Of a stretch of DNA of 64,000 nucleotides, positions 40,578 through 48,681 are shown one piece after another; within the stretch, counting starts at the first letter, position 1; each line of letters opens with the position of its first letter. The position numbers and the translations under genes are program-made. The notes under the pieces are model-generated. The model was not told the DNA's origin and searched no databases. It saw only the letters and a program-made list of their open reading frames with translations. Source of the DNA: Paracoccus sp. IB05 (GTDB lineage Bacteria > Pseudomonadota > Alphaproteobacteria > Rhodobacterales > Rhodobacteraceae); NCBI RefSeq assembly GCF_016405985.1, contig NZ_JAEFCF010000003.1, positions 1-64,000 of the forward strand, read 5' to 3'.

Positions 40578-41135
40578 TCAGCCCGCCGGCAGCAGAACCT
40601 TGTCGATGACATGGATGACGCCGTTCGACTGCACGACATCGGCGATGGTGACGGTTGCGACGCCGCCGGTCTCATCGGTCAGGGTAACCATGCCGTCTTT
40701 GGCCTCGGCGGTGATCTTGCAGCCGCCCAGCGTCTCGATCACATGCTTGCCGCCATCATCTGCGACCATCTTCTGCACATCGGCGGCCATAGCCTTGGCA
40801 CCGACAACGTGGCAGGTCAGGATCTTGACCATCGTTTCTTTGTTTTCGGGTTTCAGCAGGGTCTCGACCGTGCCTGCGGGCAGCGCTTCAAAGGCCGCAT
40901 TGGTGGGCGCGAAAACCGTGAACGGCCCTTCGCCCTGCAGGGTTTCGGCCAGACCGGCGGCCTGGACTGCGGCCACCAGGGTGGTGTGATCGGCCGAGTT
41001 CATCGCGTTTTCGACGATGTTCTTATCGGCGAACATTGCAGCGCCGCCGACCATGGGATTGTCCTGCGCCAGTGCTGCCCCTGCGGTGGTCAGCGCAAAA
41101 CAGCCTGCGAAGAGAGCTTTGGTAAAGGTCTTCAT
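40578..41135 (-). CDS. secreted fasciclin (FAS1) domain protein
   Basis: The 185-residue product has a signal peptide ending ALAQ and one FAS1 domain, with GPFTVFAPTNAAFEALP and DVVQSNGVIHVIDKVLLP. Such proteins act in adhesion or at the cell surface. The ATG after GGGAGGAAG is used, removing 18 upstream codons. It is encoded just downstream of an RskA-type anti-sigma gene, the same partnership known for SigK and the fasciclin proteins of mycobacteria. Confidence 0.92.
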   Translation of the reverse strand: MKTFTKALFAGCFALTTAGAALAQDNPMVGGAAMFADKNIVENAMNSADHTTLVAAVQAAGLAETLQGEGPFTVFAPTNAAFEALPAGTVETLLKPENKETMVKILTCHVVGAKAMAADVQKMVADDGGKHVIETLGGCKITAEAKDGMVTLTDETGGVATVTIADVVQSNGVIHVIDKVLLPAG

Positions 41136-41166
41136 GTGACTTCCTCCCGGAAATGTCTGCCCCGTT

Positions 41167-41195
41167 GATCGGGGGACAGGAGAAGACACGGATGG
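41167..41195 (-). promoter_or_regulatory. possible SigK-type promoter (CCATCC-N17-CCGATC)
   Basis: On the minus strand CCATCC is followed after 17 bases by CCGATC, 32 bases before the fasciclin start. It resembles the mycobacterial SigK consensus as I recall it (CCATCC, then CCGAAT). No second copy was found, so this is a suggestion. Confidence 0.35.
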
Positions 41196-41211
41196 TGGTT
41201 TCAGAAAGTTT

Positions 41212-41244
41212 CAGGCCCCTGCGATTTTTTTTCGCAGGGGCCTG
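41212..41244 (-). terminator. long hairpin after the anti-sigma gene
   Basis: A 13-bp stem (CAGGCCCCTGCGA and its complement) encloses a loop made only of T on the plus strand, and T6 follows on the plus strand. On the minus strand it would end the anti-sigma transcript before the fasciclin gene, but the T tract sits on the other strand, so it may act in both directions. Confidence 0.5.
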
Positions 41245-41270
41245 TTTTTTCCCGGGCGTCAGACCCGGCA

Positions 41271-41972
41271 TCAGATGTCGAGCAGATCGCCCACCGCCAG
41301 AACCGGCCCTGTCGGCAGGCCGGTGGGCGAGCCACCGGGCGGCTCCAGGCTGATCGCCATATGGGCGGCGGTGGTCATCAGCGCGCGGATCTGATCGCTG
41401 GTGACAGGAACCCGGGTCGAGACGCCGGCCGGGATCACCCCAAGCGAAACGGGAGCCTCGGCGCCGCGCGCGATCCAGAGCTGGAAGTCGTGCCCCTCGA
41501 CCGGATCGCCGCTCATATGCGCAAGGCTGACGCTGCCGGTGGCACTGTCGTAGAGGACCAGATAGGTGACGCTGCTGCCCTCGGCAGTCAGCGATGCTGC
41601 GAGGCGGTCTGTCGGCACCGCAGGCTTCAGACCGTGCAAGGCCATGGCCAGCACAAAGGCCAGGGTGGCCGCGCCTGCAAGCCCCCGCCAGAGCGCGAGG
41701 CTTGACCAGAAACCGGGCCGCGCCTGAGCGGCCCCGAAAAGCCGCAGATCCAGCGCGCGTTTGACCGCAGGCGGCAGATCAGCCGGCAGGAAGCCCTCGG
41801 ACAGCGGGGCAAGGCGGTCCTCCCATTCCCCCACAAGCCTGGCGAAGGCCGCATCGGTTTCAACCCGGCGGGCCAGGGCATCCTGTTCATCGTCCGACAA
41901 AACTCCAAGCGCGAATTCCGCTGCGAGGATGTCATCGCCGTCAGGCACATGATCCATATCGGTGTCGCTCAT
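41271..41972 (-). CDS. RskA-type anti-sigma factor
   Basis: The 233-residue protein has an N-terminal ASD-like cytoplasmic part (DDILAAEFALGVLSDDEQDALARRVETD), one transmembrane helix near residues 95-112, and the RskA C-terminal domain (GHDFQLWIARGAEAPVSLGVIPAG). It should hold the sigma factor encoded just before it at the membrane. The start overlaps the sigma stop by ATGA; the alternative GTG 12 bases earlier is less likely. Confidence 0.9.
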   Translation of the reverse strand: MSDTDMDHVPDGDDILAAEFALGVLSDDEQDALARRVETDAAFARLVGEWEDRLAPLSEGFLPADLPPAVKRALDLRLFGAAQARPGFWSSLALWRGLAGAATLAFVLAMALHGLKPAVPTDRLAASLTAEGSSVTYLVLYDSATGSVSLAHMSGDPVEGHDFQLWIARGAEAPVSLGVIPAGVSTRVPVTSDQIRALMTTAAHMAISLEPPGGSPTGLPTGPVLAVGDLLDI

Positions 41973-42523
41973 CTTTGCAGACACTCCTTCAACCGCATCA
42001 GGCTACGCCTGAGCCAGGTTCGCATCGTATTCAGCGGCACAGCATGGCGGACCGCAAGATCGGCATAGCTGTCGCCATCCAGATAAGCCGCGCGCACCGC
42101 AGCGGCGCGACCGGCGTCCAGTTCACCAAGGCAGCCCTCAAGCGCGCGGCGCTCTCCAGCGGCAACCGCCTGAGATTCGGGTCCGGGCGCAGAGTCGCGG
42201 ACCTCCATGGCGTCATCGTCCAGCGCCGAGAGTACTCCGCGCCGCATCCGCAGCCGGTCGATCGCCCGGTTGCGGGCAATCGCGATCAGCCAGGACATCG
42301 GGCTTTGCCCGGTCAGCGCAAAGCGGTCCGCCTTCAGCCAGATCCCGATGAACACCTCTTGCACCACGTCCTCAGCCTCCGCTCTGTCTTTCAAGACACG
42401 CAGACAGGTGCCGAAAAGTTTCGCCGACGTGGCCGCATAGAGCCGATCAAAGGCTACACGGTCCCGAAGGGCAACCCTGAGGATGAGATCGGTGATCTCT
42501 GGCCGAACAGCATCCGGTGTCAT
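41969..42523 (-). CDS. ECF sigma factor, SigK-like
   Basis: The 184-residue protein has region 2 (DRLYAATSAKLFGTCLRVLKD, AEDVVQEVFIGIW, SPMSWLIAIARNRAIDRLR) and region 4 (RAAYLDGDSYADLAVRHAVPLNTMRTWLRRSL). The pairing with an RskA anti-sigma factor and a fasciclin gene fits the SigK group. GGGAGGG precedes the ATG. It overlaps both neighbours by four bases and so lies in the same operon as the TspO-like gene upstream. Confidence 0.9.
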   Translation of the reverse strand: MTPDAVRPEITDLILRVALRDRVAFDRLYAATSAKLFGTCLRVLKDRAEAEDVVQEVFIGIWLKADRFALTGQSPMSWLIAIARNRAIDRLRMRRGVLSALDDDAMEVRDSAPGPESQAVAAGERRALEGCLGELDAGRAAAVRAAYLDGDSYADLAVRHAVPLNTMRTWLRRSLMRLKECLQR

Positions 42524-43221
42524 CTGACCCTCCCATATGACGCGGGCGACTGGCGCAGTGCCAGCACCGAGACCAGCAGCACCCCTGCACCACAGATGCC
42601 GGTCACCACCGGATTGAGCGGATCGACGTTCGCCGCGATCACCCCGATCAGCGCCCAGATGAGCGCAGGTGCAAAGGTCCAGTCGCTCTGCGGGCGCGTA
42701 AGGATCACGACCGCAACCGCCAGAACTGCCAACAGCATCAGAACTGCAGCCGTCCTGGCGGGCAGGAGGCCGTAACCGGTCAACGCCGCCGAAAAGGCCA
42801 CCCCGGTGGCCGCCGTCAGCCATCCCGCATAGAGGCCAAGCGGCAGGTGCTGCCAGATCGCGGGCCCACTGCGCAGCCAGGCCAGAATGGCAAAGCCCGC
42901 CATGACCATGATCATCGCGGTCGCCAGCAGTGGCACATGATTGGCTGCCGCGATCCAGAACACGCCAACCGACAGACTAATGCCAAGCGGTCCTGCCGCC
43001 TGCGTCCAGTCCGGGCCACCACGTAAGACACCAATCACAGCGGCAACGATCAGCGCGAGATAGATCAGACCCCAGATCGAGAACGCCCATCCCGCTGGTT
43101 GCGCGGGCCAGGCATCGGTGACGGGAAACTGCTCCGGCCTGAAGCCCCCGGAAAGCAGCGGCGCGGCGGCAAAGGCCAGCGCCAGCAGCAGAACCAGGAT
43201 CGAAAGCGTTTTTTGTGGCAT
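42520..43221 (-). CDS. TspO/MBR-like tryptophan-rich membrane protein
   Basis: The 233-residue membrane protein has about seven hydrophobic segments and Trp/Pro motifs of the TspO-related family (FPVTDAWPAQPAGWAFSIWGLIYLAL). TspO proteins bind porphyrins, and in Rhodobacter they regulate photosynthesis and stress genes; this longer form may act differently. The start after AAGGGTGATC removes 39 weak upstream codons. It overlaps the ECF sigma gene by ATGA and lies 29 bases after the photolyase gene. Confidence 0.8.
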   Translation of the reverse strand: MPQKTLSILVLLLALAFAAAPLLSGGFRPEQFPVTDAWPAQPAGWAFSIWGLIYLALIVAAVIGVLRGGPDWTQAAGPLGISLSVGVFWIAAANHVPLLATAMIMVMAGFAILAWLRSGPAIWQHLPLGLYAGWLTAATGVAFSAALTGYGLLPARTAAVLMLLAVLAVAVVILTRPQSDWTFAPALIWALIGVIAANVDPLNPVVTGICGAGVLLVSVLALRQSPASYGRVR

Positions 43222-43250
43222 CGGATCACCCTTTCTTCGCGCAGAGCCTG

Positions 43251-44654
43251 TCAATTGTCGTGGTTGAACCGCTCCAGCGCGGCAAGGGCGCGGCTGCGGC
43301 CATTGGCCAGCAGGGGCGCAGTGTCTGCGCTTCTCCATCTGGCGGGACTGTTCCAGGACGCGGGCAAGGTGGCAGCATAGGCCCGCGCGCCCTCGCCTTG
43401 CAGCCAGTGGTCGCGGTAGCGGCTTTCGGGGTCAAAGGTTGCGGCCTGCTTTTCCGGATTAAAGATGCGGAAAAACGGCGAGGCATCCGGGCCACAGCCG
43501 GCCACCCATTGCCAGTTCATCGCATTGGCCGCAGGGTCCCAGTCAGTCAGACTGTCCGCGAAATGGTGCAGCCCGATGCGCCAGTCGGTCATGAGATGCT
43601 TGGTGAGCCAGCTTGCCGCCACCATCCGCACGCGGTTGTGCATCCGCCCGGTCACCCGCATTTCGCGCAGACCTGCATCGACCAGTGCGATGCCCGTCTC
43701 TGCCCGGGCCCAGGCGGTGGCGGCAGGGCTTTCGCCTGCCCAGGGGAAGGCCGCCCATTCGGGACGCCAGGGCGCCTCCGGCATCTGCGGGAACGCCAGC
43801 AGCAGATGCCAGGCAAACTCGCGCCACAAAACCTCAGAAAGGAATTTCTCGCTGCCTGTGGCCAGGGATGGCTCGACCTCACCCCGCAGACTTGCCGTGG
43901 CCCAGATGCGGCGCGGGCTGATCTCCCCCAAAGCGAGATGCTCGGAAAGCCCCGAGGTTGCTTCGATATCGGGGCGGTCGCGATGGGTGGGGTAGTCCCT
44001 GGCGCGGTCAAAGAAATCATCCAGCCGCCCGAATGCAGCAGCCTCGCCTGCGGGCAGCGCTTGTTCTGCCAGCACGGCCGCGCCGCGATACATATCCGGC
44101 GCGAGGTTCAGGGTCTCCGCGCGCAGTTCCCCGATGGCTGGGAGTGCTGTCAGATGCCCGGGCGCCGCCAGCGGGCGATCCGGCCCGGCCTGCCGCACGG
44201 CACGGGCGAAGGGAGTATAGACCTTGTAACTGCCGCCCGCGCCGGTGCGGATCCGGGAGGGGTGGATCAGGAGGTGCCCAGAATGCAGGTGAAGCCGAAC
44301 CGGCCCACTGCCGAGCGCATCACGCAAAGCCGCCTGCACCCTTTGCTGCGCAGGCGCGGGCCAGTCATTCTGATGAATGCCCGTCGCGCCGAGGCGGGCA
44401 GCGAGGGCGGGCAGCAGCGCTGCCGCCTCACCCTCCAACACGGTGATATGCTCGCCGGTCCGCGCCGCCCAGGCGGCATCAAAGGCGGCAAGCGCCCGCC
44501 CCAGCCGCCAGCGGCTGGCCGAACCTTGCGCCCGTGTCGCCGCATCCAGAATGAAGACCGGCAGGACAGGGCCGTCAGCGCAGGCCGCCGACAGTGCCGC
44601 GTTGTCATCAAAGCGGAAGTCGCGGCTCAGCCAGAGGATTGCAGGCATCGTCAT
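43251..44654 (-). CDS. phrB: deoxyribodipyrimidine photolyase
   Basis: The 467-residue protein has the N-terminal antenna domain (ILWLSRDFRFDDNAAL) and a C-terminal FAD domain with GEISPRRIW, EFAWHLLLAFP, RMHNRVRMVAASWLTKHLMTDWRIG and the WDPAANAMNWQWVAGCG signature. It repairs UV-induced cyclobutane dimers with blue light. It overlaps the CFA-like methylase gene by ATGA. In Rhodobacter a photolyase gene (phrA) belongs to the RpoE singlet-oxygen regulon, which fits this operon. Confidence 0.95.
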   Translation of the reverse strand: MTMPAILWLSRDFRFDDNAALSAACADGPVLPVFILDAATRAQGSASRWRLGRALAAFDAAWAARTGEHITVLEGEAAALLPALAARLGATGIHQNDWPAPAQQRVQAALRDALGSGPVRLHLHSGHLLIHPSRIRTGAGGSYKVYTPFARAVRQAGPDRPLAAPGHLTALPAIGELRAETLNLAPDMYRGAAVLAEQALPAGEAAAFGRLDDFFDRARDYPTHRDRPDIEATSGLSEHLALGEISPRRIWATASLRGEVEPSLATGSEKFLSEVLWREFAWHLLLAFPQMPEAPWRPEWAAFPWAGESPAATAWARAETGIALVDAGLREMRVTGRMHNRVRMVAASWLTKHLMTDWRIGLHHFADSLTDWDPAANAMNWQWVAGCGPDASPFFRIFNPEKQAATFDPESRYRDHWLQGEGARAYAATLPASWNSPARWRSADTAPLLANGRSRALAALERFNHDN

Positions 44655-45811
44655 GCCGCCATCGCCATATCATCGGCATGGCTGTATTCCACCTGCACCA
44701 CATCCGTCCGCCCCGTCGCGAAAGTCGCGGCGCAGCCCTCGAGGTAATAGCGCCAGCCGCGCAGGAAGGCCGCATCATAGCCAAAACGGTGGATGCGCGG
44801 CGCGGCCTCGGCCATGCGGGCGGCCCAGATCCGGCAGGTGCGGGCATAGTCCTGCCCAAAGGAGAAACTGTGGCGCAGCGCCAGCCCGGCCATTGCGCCC
44901 TGATGCGAAAGGATCGCGGGACTGGGCAACATGCCGCCGGGGAAGATATGCTGGCGGATGAAGTCGGACCTTTTACGATAGACCGAGAATTCCGCGTCCG
45001 AGACGGTGATCGCCTGCAGGACCGCCCGGCCTCCGGGCGCGAGGCGGGCTTTCAGCGTGGCGAAATAGGCGGGCCAGTAGCGTTCGCCCACCGCCTCGAT
45101 CATCTCGACCGAGACGATATTGTCGTATTGCCCGCTGGCATGACGATAGTCCTGCAGCCGGATCTCGGCGCGCCCGTCCAGCCGCGCATCGGCATAGCCC
45201 TTTTGCGAAGGGGACAGCGTCAGCCCGGTGACATGGCGGCCGGTATTGGCAGCAGCCTCGGCAAAACCACCCCAGCCGCAGCCGATTTCGAGGATCCGCT
45301 CGCCGGGCGCAAGGCGCGACAGGATACGGTCATTCTTGCGGGCCTGCGCGGTCTCCAGATCATCCGTGCCGTCAAACAACGCCGAGGAATAGCTCATGCC
45401 GGGGTCGAGCCAGAGCTGGTAGAACTCATTCCCGACATCGTAATGCGCGCGAATGTTGCGCGACGAGCCGGTCAGCGAATTCGCGCGCAGCCGGTCGGTC
45501 AGGCGAAAGCGCAGACCGGAAAGCAGCCCCTGCCGGGCCTGCCCGCCAAGGTGGTCAAGGTTGCGGATCGCGAGCACCAGGAGCGCCTCGAGATCCGGGC
45601 TGTCCCAATGACCGGCGATATGGCTCTCGCCAAATCCGACATCGCCGCGCTGCGCCAGCGCGGACAGCATGGCCCAGTCGGTGATATGGATCGCGGCTTC
45701 GGGGCCATCGGATCCAAACTGGTGGCGGTGGCCTTCGGGGGTGGTCAGGGCAAGACGCCCGTGGCGGATGCCCTCAAGCGAGGCGAGAAAGCGGTTTCTA
45801 AGCAGGCTCAT
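44651..45811 (-). CDS. cyclopropane-fatty-acid synthase-like methyltransferase
   Basis: The 386-residue enzyme has SSRNIRAHYDVGNEFYQLWLDPGMSYSSA, the SAM-binding motif ILEIGCGWGGFAE and VEMIEAVGERYW, all typical of Cfa-type lipid methylases. It transfers a methyl or methylene group from SAM to unsaturated acyl chains in membrane phospholipids. It is coupled to DUF1365 by a one-base TGATG overlap. With the FAD and DUF1365 genes it resembles the Rhodobacter furan-fatty-acid set, where the methylase is called UfaM; that assignment is inferred from context. Confidence 0.93.
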   Translation of the reverse strand: MSLLRNRFLASLEGIRHGRLALTTPEGHRHQFGSDGPEAAIHITDWAMLSALAQRGDVGFGESHIAGHWDSPDLEALLVLAIRNLDHLGGQARQGLLSGLRFRLTDRLRANSLTGSSRNIRAHYDVGNEFYQLWLDPGMSYSSALFDGTDDLETAQARKNDRILSRLAPGERILEIGCGWGGFAEAAANTGRHVTGLTLSPSQKGYADARLDGRAEIRLQDYRHASGQYDNIVSVEMIEAVGERYWPAYFATLKARLAPGGRAVLQAITVSDAEFSVYRKRSDFIRQHIFPGGMLPSPAILSHQGAMAGLALRHSFSFGQDYARTCRIWAARMAEAAPRIHRFGYDAAFLRGWRYYLEGCAATFATGRTDVVQVEYSHADDMAMAA

Positions 45812-46590
45812 CAGCTGATTTCCTCATCCGGGGGCACGGGCAGGCGGCGATAGGTGGCGCCCTTCAGTCGCAGGCGCAGGGCCTGCCAGTAGATCAGAAC
45901 GACGATCCGCAGCGCCCCTCCCGGACGGCGCAAGGCGGCGCCAAGCAGCGCGGGCTGGCGCAGGGGGCGGGGTATCGCTTGCAGGGTTGCGAGCAGACCC
46001 TCCGCGCCGTTGATCTGCCGGATCAAAATCGCAAACCTGTCGTTGGTCACTGTGAAGCGGAACTCGTATCCGCCCGCAACATCCTGAAAAGGCGAGACAT
46101 GGAACAGCTTTGCAGTGCTCAGCCGGTCTTCGGGGCGGATCGGAGCGAAATCTTCCAGGTGGCACAGATAGGAATGACGCTGGCCGAAGGTATTGTTGAC
46201 CTCGGCAATGACGGCCAGCAGATCCGGGCCGCGCAGGACCATCCAGAAGCTGACCGGATTGAACCAGAAGCCGAGAAAACGTGGCTGCGCCATCAGCGCG
46301 AGGGTCATTGTGCCATCGCGTGTCAGCGCAGCCTGTTCCAGCGCCGCCCATGCCCAGGCCGCCCCGGCGCCCGCCTTGCGCCTGCCGCCATGGTCGGGCT
46401 GATGAAAGCTGAATAGCCCCAGTCGGCCCAGCCGGAACAGGCCCTGCGGGCGGACAGCCTCGGGCGAGAGCAGCAGATAATCCACGCGGTAGCGGAAGGC
46501 GTGGCGCAGCGCACCACGTCTGGCATGGCTGACATCTGCCGTCAGGTGCAGCACCTCTCCCCCCCTGAGGGTGGATGCGAGATCACCCAT
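45811..46590 (-). CDS. DUF1365 protein (furan fatty acid type)
   Basis: The 259-residue protein opens with the DUF1365 signature (VSHARRGALRHAFRYRVDYLLLS) and has QPRFLGFWFNPVSFWMVL and EVNNTFGQRHSY. The family always travels with a flavin amine-oxidase-like protein and a Cfa-type methylase. In Rhodobacter sphaeroides the homologue is thought to be UfaO, needed for furan fatty acid formation; I infer the same role. Three bases separate it from the FAD gene upstream. Confidence 0.9.
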   Translation of the reverse strand: MGDLASTLRGGEVLHLTADVSHARRGALRHAFRYRVDYLLLSPEAVRPQGLFRLGRLGLFSFHQPDHGGRRKAGAGAAWAWAALEQAALTRDGTMTLALMAQPRFLGFWFNPVSFWMVLRGPDLLAVIAEVNNTFGQRHSYLCHLEDFAPIRPEDRLSTAKLFHVSPFQDVAGGYEFRFTVTNDRFAILIRQINGAEGLLATLQAIPRPLRQPALLGAALRRPGGALRIVVLIYWQALRLRLKGATYRRLPVPPDEEIS

Positions 46591-46593
46591 CCC

Positions 46594-47874
46594 TCAAACC
46601 CTCGCGGGCGAAAGCTGGTGGGCGATCCGCATGGCGCTGGCAAATCCATCCTCGTGGAAGCCATTGCGCAGCCAGGCACCGGCAAACCAGGTCTGCCGCT
46701 GGCCCTGCATCCCCCGCAAAGCGGTCTGGGCATTCAGCGCGGCATGGTCGAAAACCGGATGGCGATAGACCGTCTCTTCATAGATCAGCGCCGGGTCGAT
46801 GGTCGTGCCGGGGTTGAGGGAGACGAAAAGCGGATCCTCCTCGGGCAGCGATTGCAGCCGGTTCATCCAATAGGTGACGCCAACAGCCTTGCCCGCAGCC
46901 GGGTCGTCATCGCGGTAGATCCACGAGCTCCAGCATTTGCGGCAGGTTGGCATCACTTGCGGATCGGCATGCAGCACGGAGCGGTTGTCCTGGAACCGCA
47001 CCGCGCCCAGGGCGGCAGTCTCAGCCCCCGACGGGTCACTCAACAAGGCCAGCGCCTGATCGGCATGGCAGGCCATAACCACGTGGTCGAAGCTCTCTGC
47101 CGTGCCGTCGGTCTGAACGACCACCCCGGTATCGCTGCGCGTGATCGCACGGACCGGGGTCGCTGGCCGCAGGCTGACCCCTGCCGCCGCCAGCCGATCC
47201 CTGAGCAGGGTCACATAGCTGATGCTGCCTCCCGAAACCGTCCACCACTGATGCTGACCGCCACGCGACATCAGCGCATGATTGGACATGAAGCGCAAAA
47301 GTGCTTCTGCCGGGAAGGCACCGATCTGGCGCGCAGGTGTCGACCAGATCGCGCCGCAGATCGGATAAAGATACTGGTCGCGAAACCGCGCGCCGAGGCC
47401 CAAGTCCCGGATCAACTGGTCAATGGTCAGTTCGGGGCGGCCCCGCGCGGACGCCTCGGCCTGCGCGTTGAAGCGCAGGATGTCACGGATCATCCGGTGA
47501 AAGCGGGGGCGCAACAGGTTCCGGCGCTGCGCGAAAACCGCATCCAGCGAGCGCAGCGCATATTCCAGGCGGCCATGATCCAGCGAAACACCAAAGCTCA
47601 TGTCGCTGCGCTGCACCGGCACATCCAGATCGCGAAACATCGCCGTCAGATGCGGGTAATTGGCGTAATTGAAGACGATAAAGCCGGTATCGACCGCCAC
47701 ATCGCCACGCCGCCCGGCCATCACGGTACGGGCATGGCCGCCCAAGCGCGGGGCCGCCTCATAGAGCGTGACTTGATGGTGGCGCGACAGCAGCCAGGCC
47801 GAAGACAGGCCGGAAATGCCGCCGCCGATAATGGCGATCTTCTGCGGTGCGCCGCGGGATGCGTCAAAGGGCAA
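46594..47874 (-). CDS. NAD(P)/FAD-dependent amine-oxidase-like flavoprotein (COG2907)
   Basis: The 426-residue flavoprotein has the FAD-binding motif KIAIIGGGISGLSSAWLL with the acidic TLYEA, GGHARTV, a QWWTVSGGSISYV block and a C-terminal WFAGAWLRNGFHEDG. It belongs to the group beside DUF1365 and Cfa-type enzymes; the R. sphaeroides homologue (UfaD, as I recall) desaturates methylated acyl chains. The start is TTG, 7 bases after AAGGAG, and no ATG competes. An RpoE-type promoter lies 32 bases upstream, divergent from rpoE. Confidence 0.9.
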   Translation of the reverse strand: MPFDASRGAPQKIAIIGGGISGLSSAWLLSRHHQVTLYEAAPRLGGHARTVMAGRRGDVAVDTGFIVFNYANYPHLTAMFRDLDVPVQRSDMSFGVSLDHGRLEYALRSLDAVFAQRRNLLRPRFHRMIRDILRFNAQAEASARGRPELTIDQLIRDLGLGARFRDQYLYPICGAIWSTPARQIGAFPAEALLRFMSNHALMSRGGQHQWWTVSGGSISYVTLLRDRLAAAGVSLRPATPVRAITRSDTGVVVQTDGTAESFDHVVMACHADQALALLSDPSGAETAALGAVRFQDNRSVLHADPQVMPTCRKCWSSWIYRDDDPAAGKAVGVTYWMNRLQSLPEEDPLFVSLNPGTTIDPALIYEETVYRHPVFDHAALNAQTALRGMQGQRQTWFAGAWLRNGFHEDGFASAMRIAHQLSPARV

Positions 47875-47905
47875 GGCGGTCTCCTTCGGTCCTGTCCGAG
47901 AGGAA

Positions 47906-47931
47906 TACGCAACCCCCAGGGTAACAGATCA
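47906..47931 (-). promoter_or_regulatory. RpoE (ECF11) type promoter of the lipid/photolyase operon
   Basis: On the minus strand TGATC and GTATTCC are separated by 18 bases (TGATCT-N15-GCGTATTCC). The -35 TGATC matches the Rhodobacter RpoE consensus. It lies 32 bases before the FAD gene. Confidence 0.75.
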
Positions 47932-47977
47932 TCACCCGACGTAAAAATCTCCTGCACCGGCAAATTCTGTGACGCGG

Positions 47978-48003
47978 TGATCTGATCCGTGAGCTGCAGC
48001 GTA
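47978..48003 (+). promoter_or_regulatory. RpoE type promoter of rpoE-chrR
   Basis: TGATCT-N15-GCGTATTCC on the plus strand is identical in its fixed bases to the divergent promoter at 47906. It implies autoregulation of rpoE, and it means that rpoE translation cannot start at the first ATG of the frame, which overlaps the promoter. Confidence 0.77.
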
Positions 48004-48117
48004 TTCCATTCCATGATGCAAGATGACCGCAGCAGCCAGAATGTGATAGCGCCGCCCGAGAGCAGGGGCGCAATGCATCATGGCGATGCGCGACCGGCAT
48101 CCGAGGAGAACGGCTTT

Positions 48118-48681
48118 TTGTCCAATGACAAGACCAGCCCGACGCAGCCAACCCTATGGCTGCTTGCCGTGCGCGACCGCCGCGACCGCACGGCCTTTTT
48201 GCAGCTTTTCGACCATTTCGGCCCAAGGCTGAAGGCCATGCTGATCCGGGGCGGATTACGTGACGGCAGCGCCGAGGATGTTGTCCAGGATGTCATGCTG
48301 ACGGTCTGGCACAAGGCCGCGCAGTTCGATGCGCACCGCGCCGAAGCCAGCGCCTGGATCTACCGCATCGCCCGCAATCGCCGCATCGATCTTGCCCGCC
48401 GCAAGCCGCCGCCCGAACCCGATCCGCTGGCAGAACCCGAAGGATCGGAGCCCGATGCGCCGCAGATCCTGGCGCTCGGGCAAGAGGCATCGATGCTGCG
48501 CCGCGCGCTGGAAGCACTGTCGCCCGATCAGGCGAAGGTACTGGAACAGGCCTATTTCGAGGATCTGCCGCACAGCCGCATCAGCGAGATGACCGGCCTT
48601 CCGCTGGGCACGATCAAATCCCGGATCCGCCTGGGGCTGGAACGACTGCGGCGCGACCTGAAAGATCTGAGGCAGCCATGA
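48118..48681 (+). CDS. rpoE: ECF sigma factor RpoE (singlet-oxygen response)
   Basis: The 187-residue protein has region 2 (LQLFDHFGPRLKAMLIRGG, AEDVVQDVMLTVWHKA, ASAWIYRIARNRRIDLARR) and region 4 (LEQAYFEDLPHSRISEMTGLPLGTIKSRIRLGLERLR). The pairing with a ChrR-type anti-sigma factor makes it ECF11 RpoE, which responds to singlet oxygen in Rhodobacter. I place the start at TTG because GAGGAG lies at the right distance and the RpoE-type promoter rules out the first ATG. It overlaps chrR by ATGA. Confidence 0.9.
   Translation: MSNDKTSPTQPTLWLLAVRDRRDRTAFLQLFDHFGPRLKAMLIRGGLRDGSAEDVVQDVMLTVWHKAAQFDAHRAEASAWIYRIARNRRIDLARRKPPPEPDPLAEPEGSEPDAPQILALGQEASMLRRALEALSPDQAKVLEQAYFEDLPHSRISEMTGLPLGTIKSRIRLGLERLRRDLKDLRQP

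Noticed and set aside
47989-48117. Longer RpoE starting at the first in-frame ATG
   Set aside because: That ATG overlaps the RpoE-type promoter and has no ribosome site; the TTG at 48118 has GAGGAG at the right distance.
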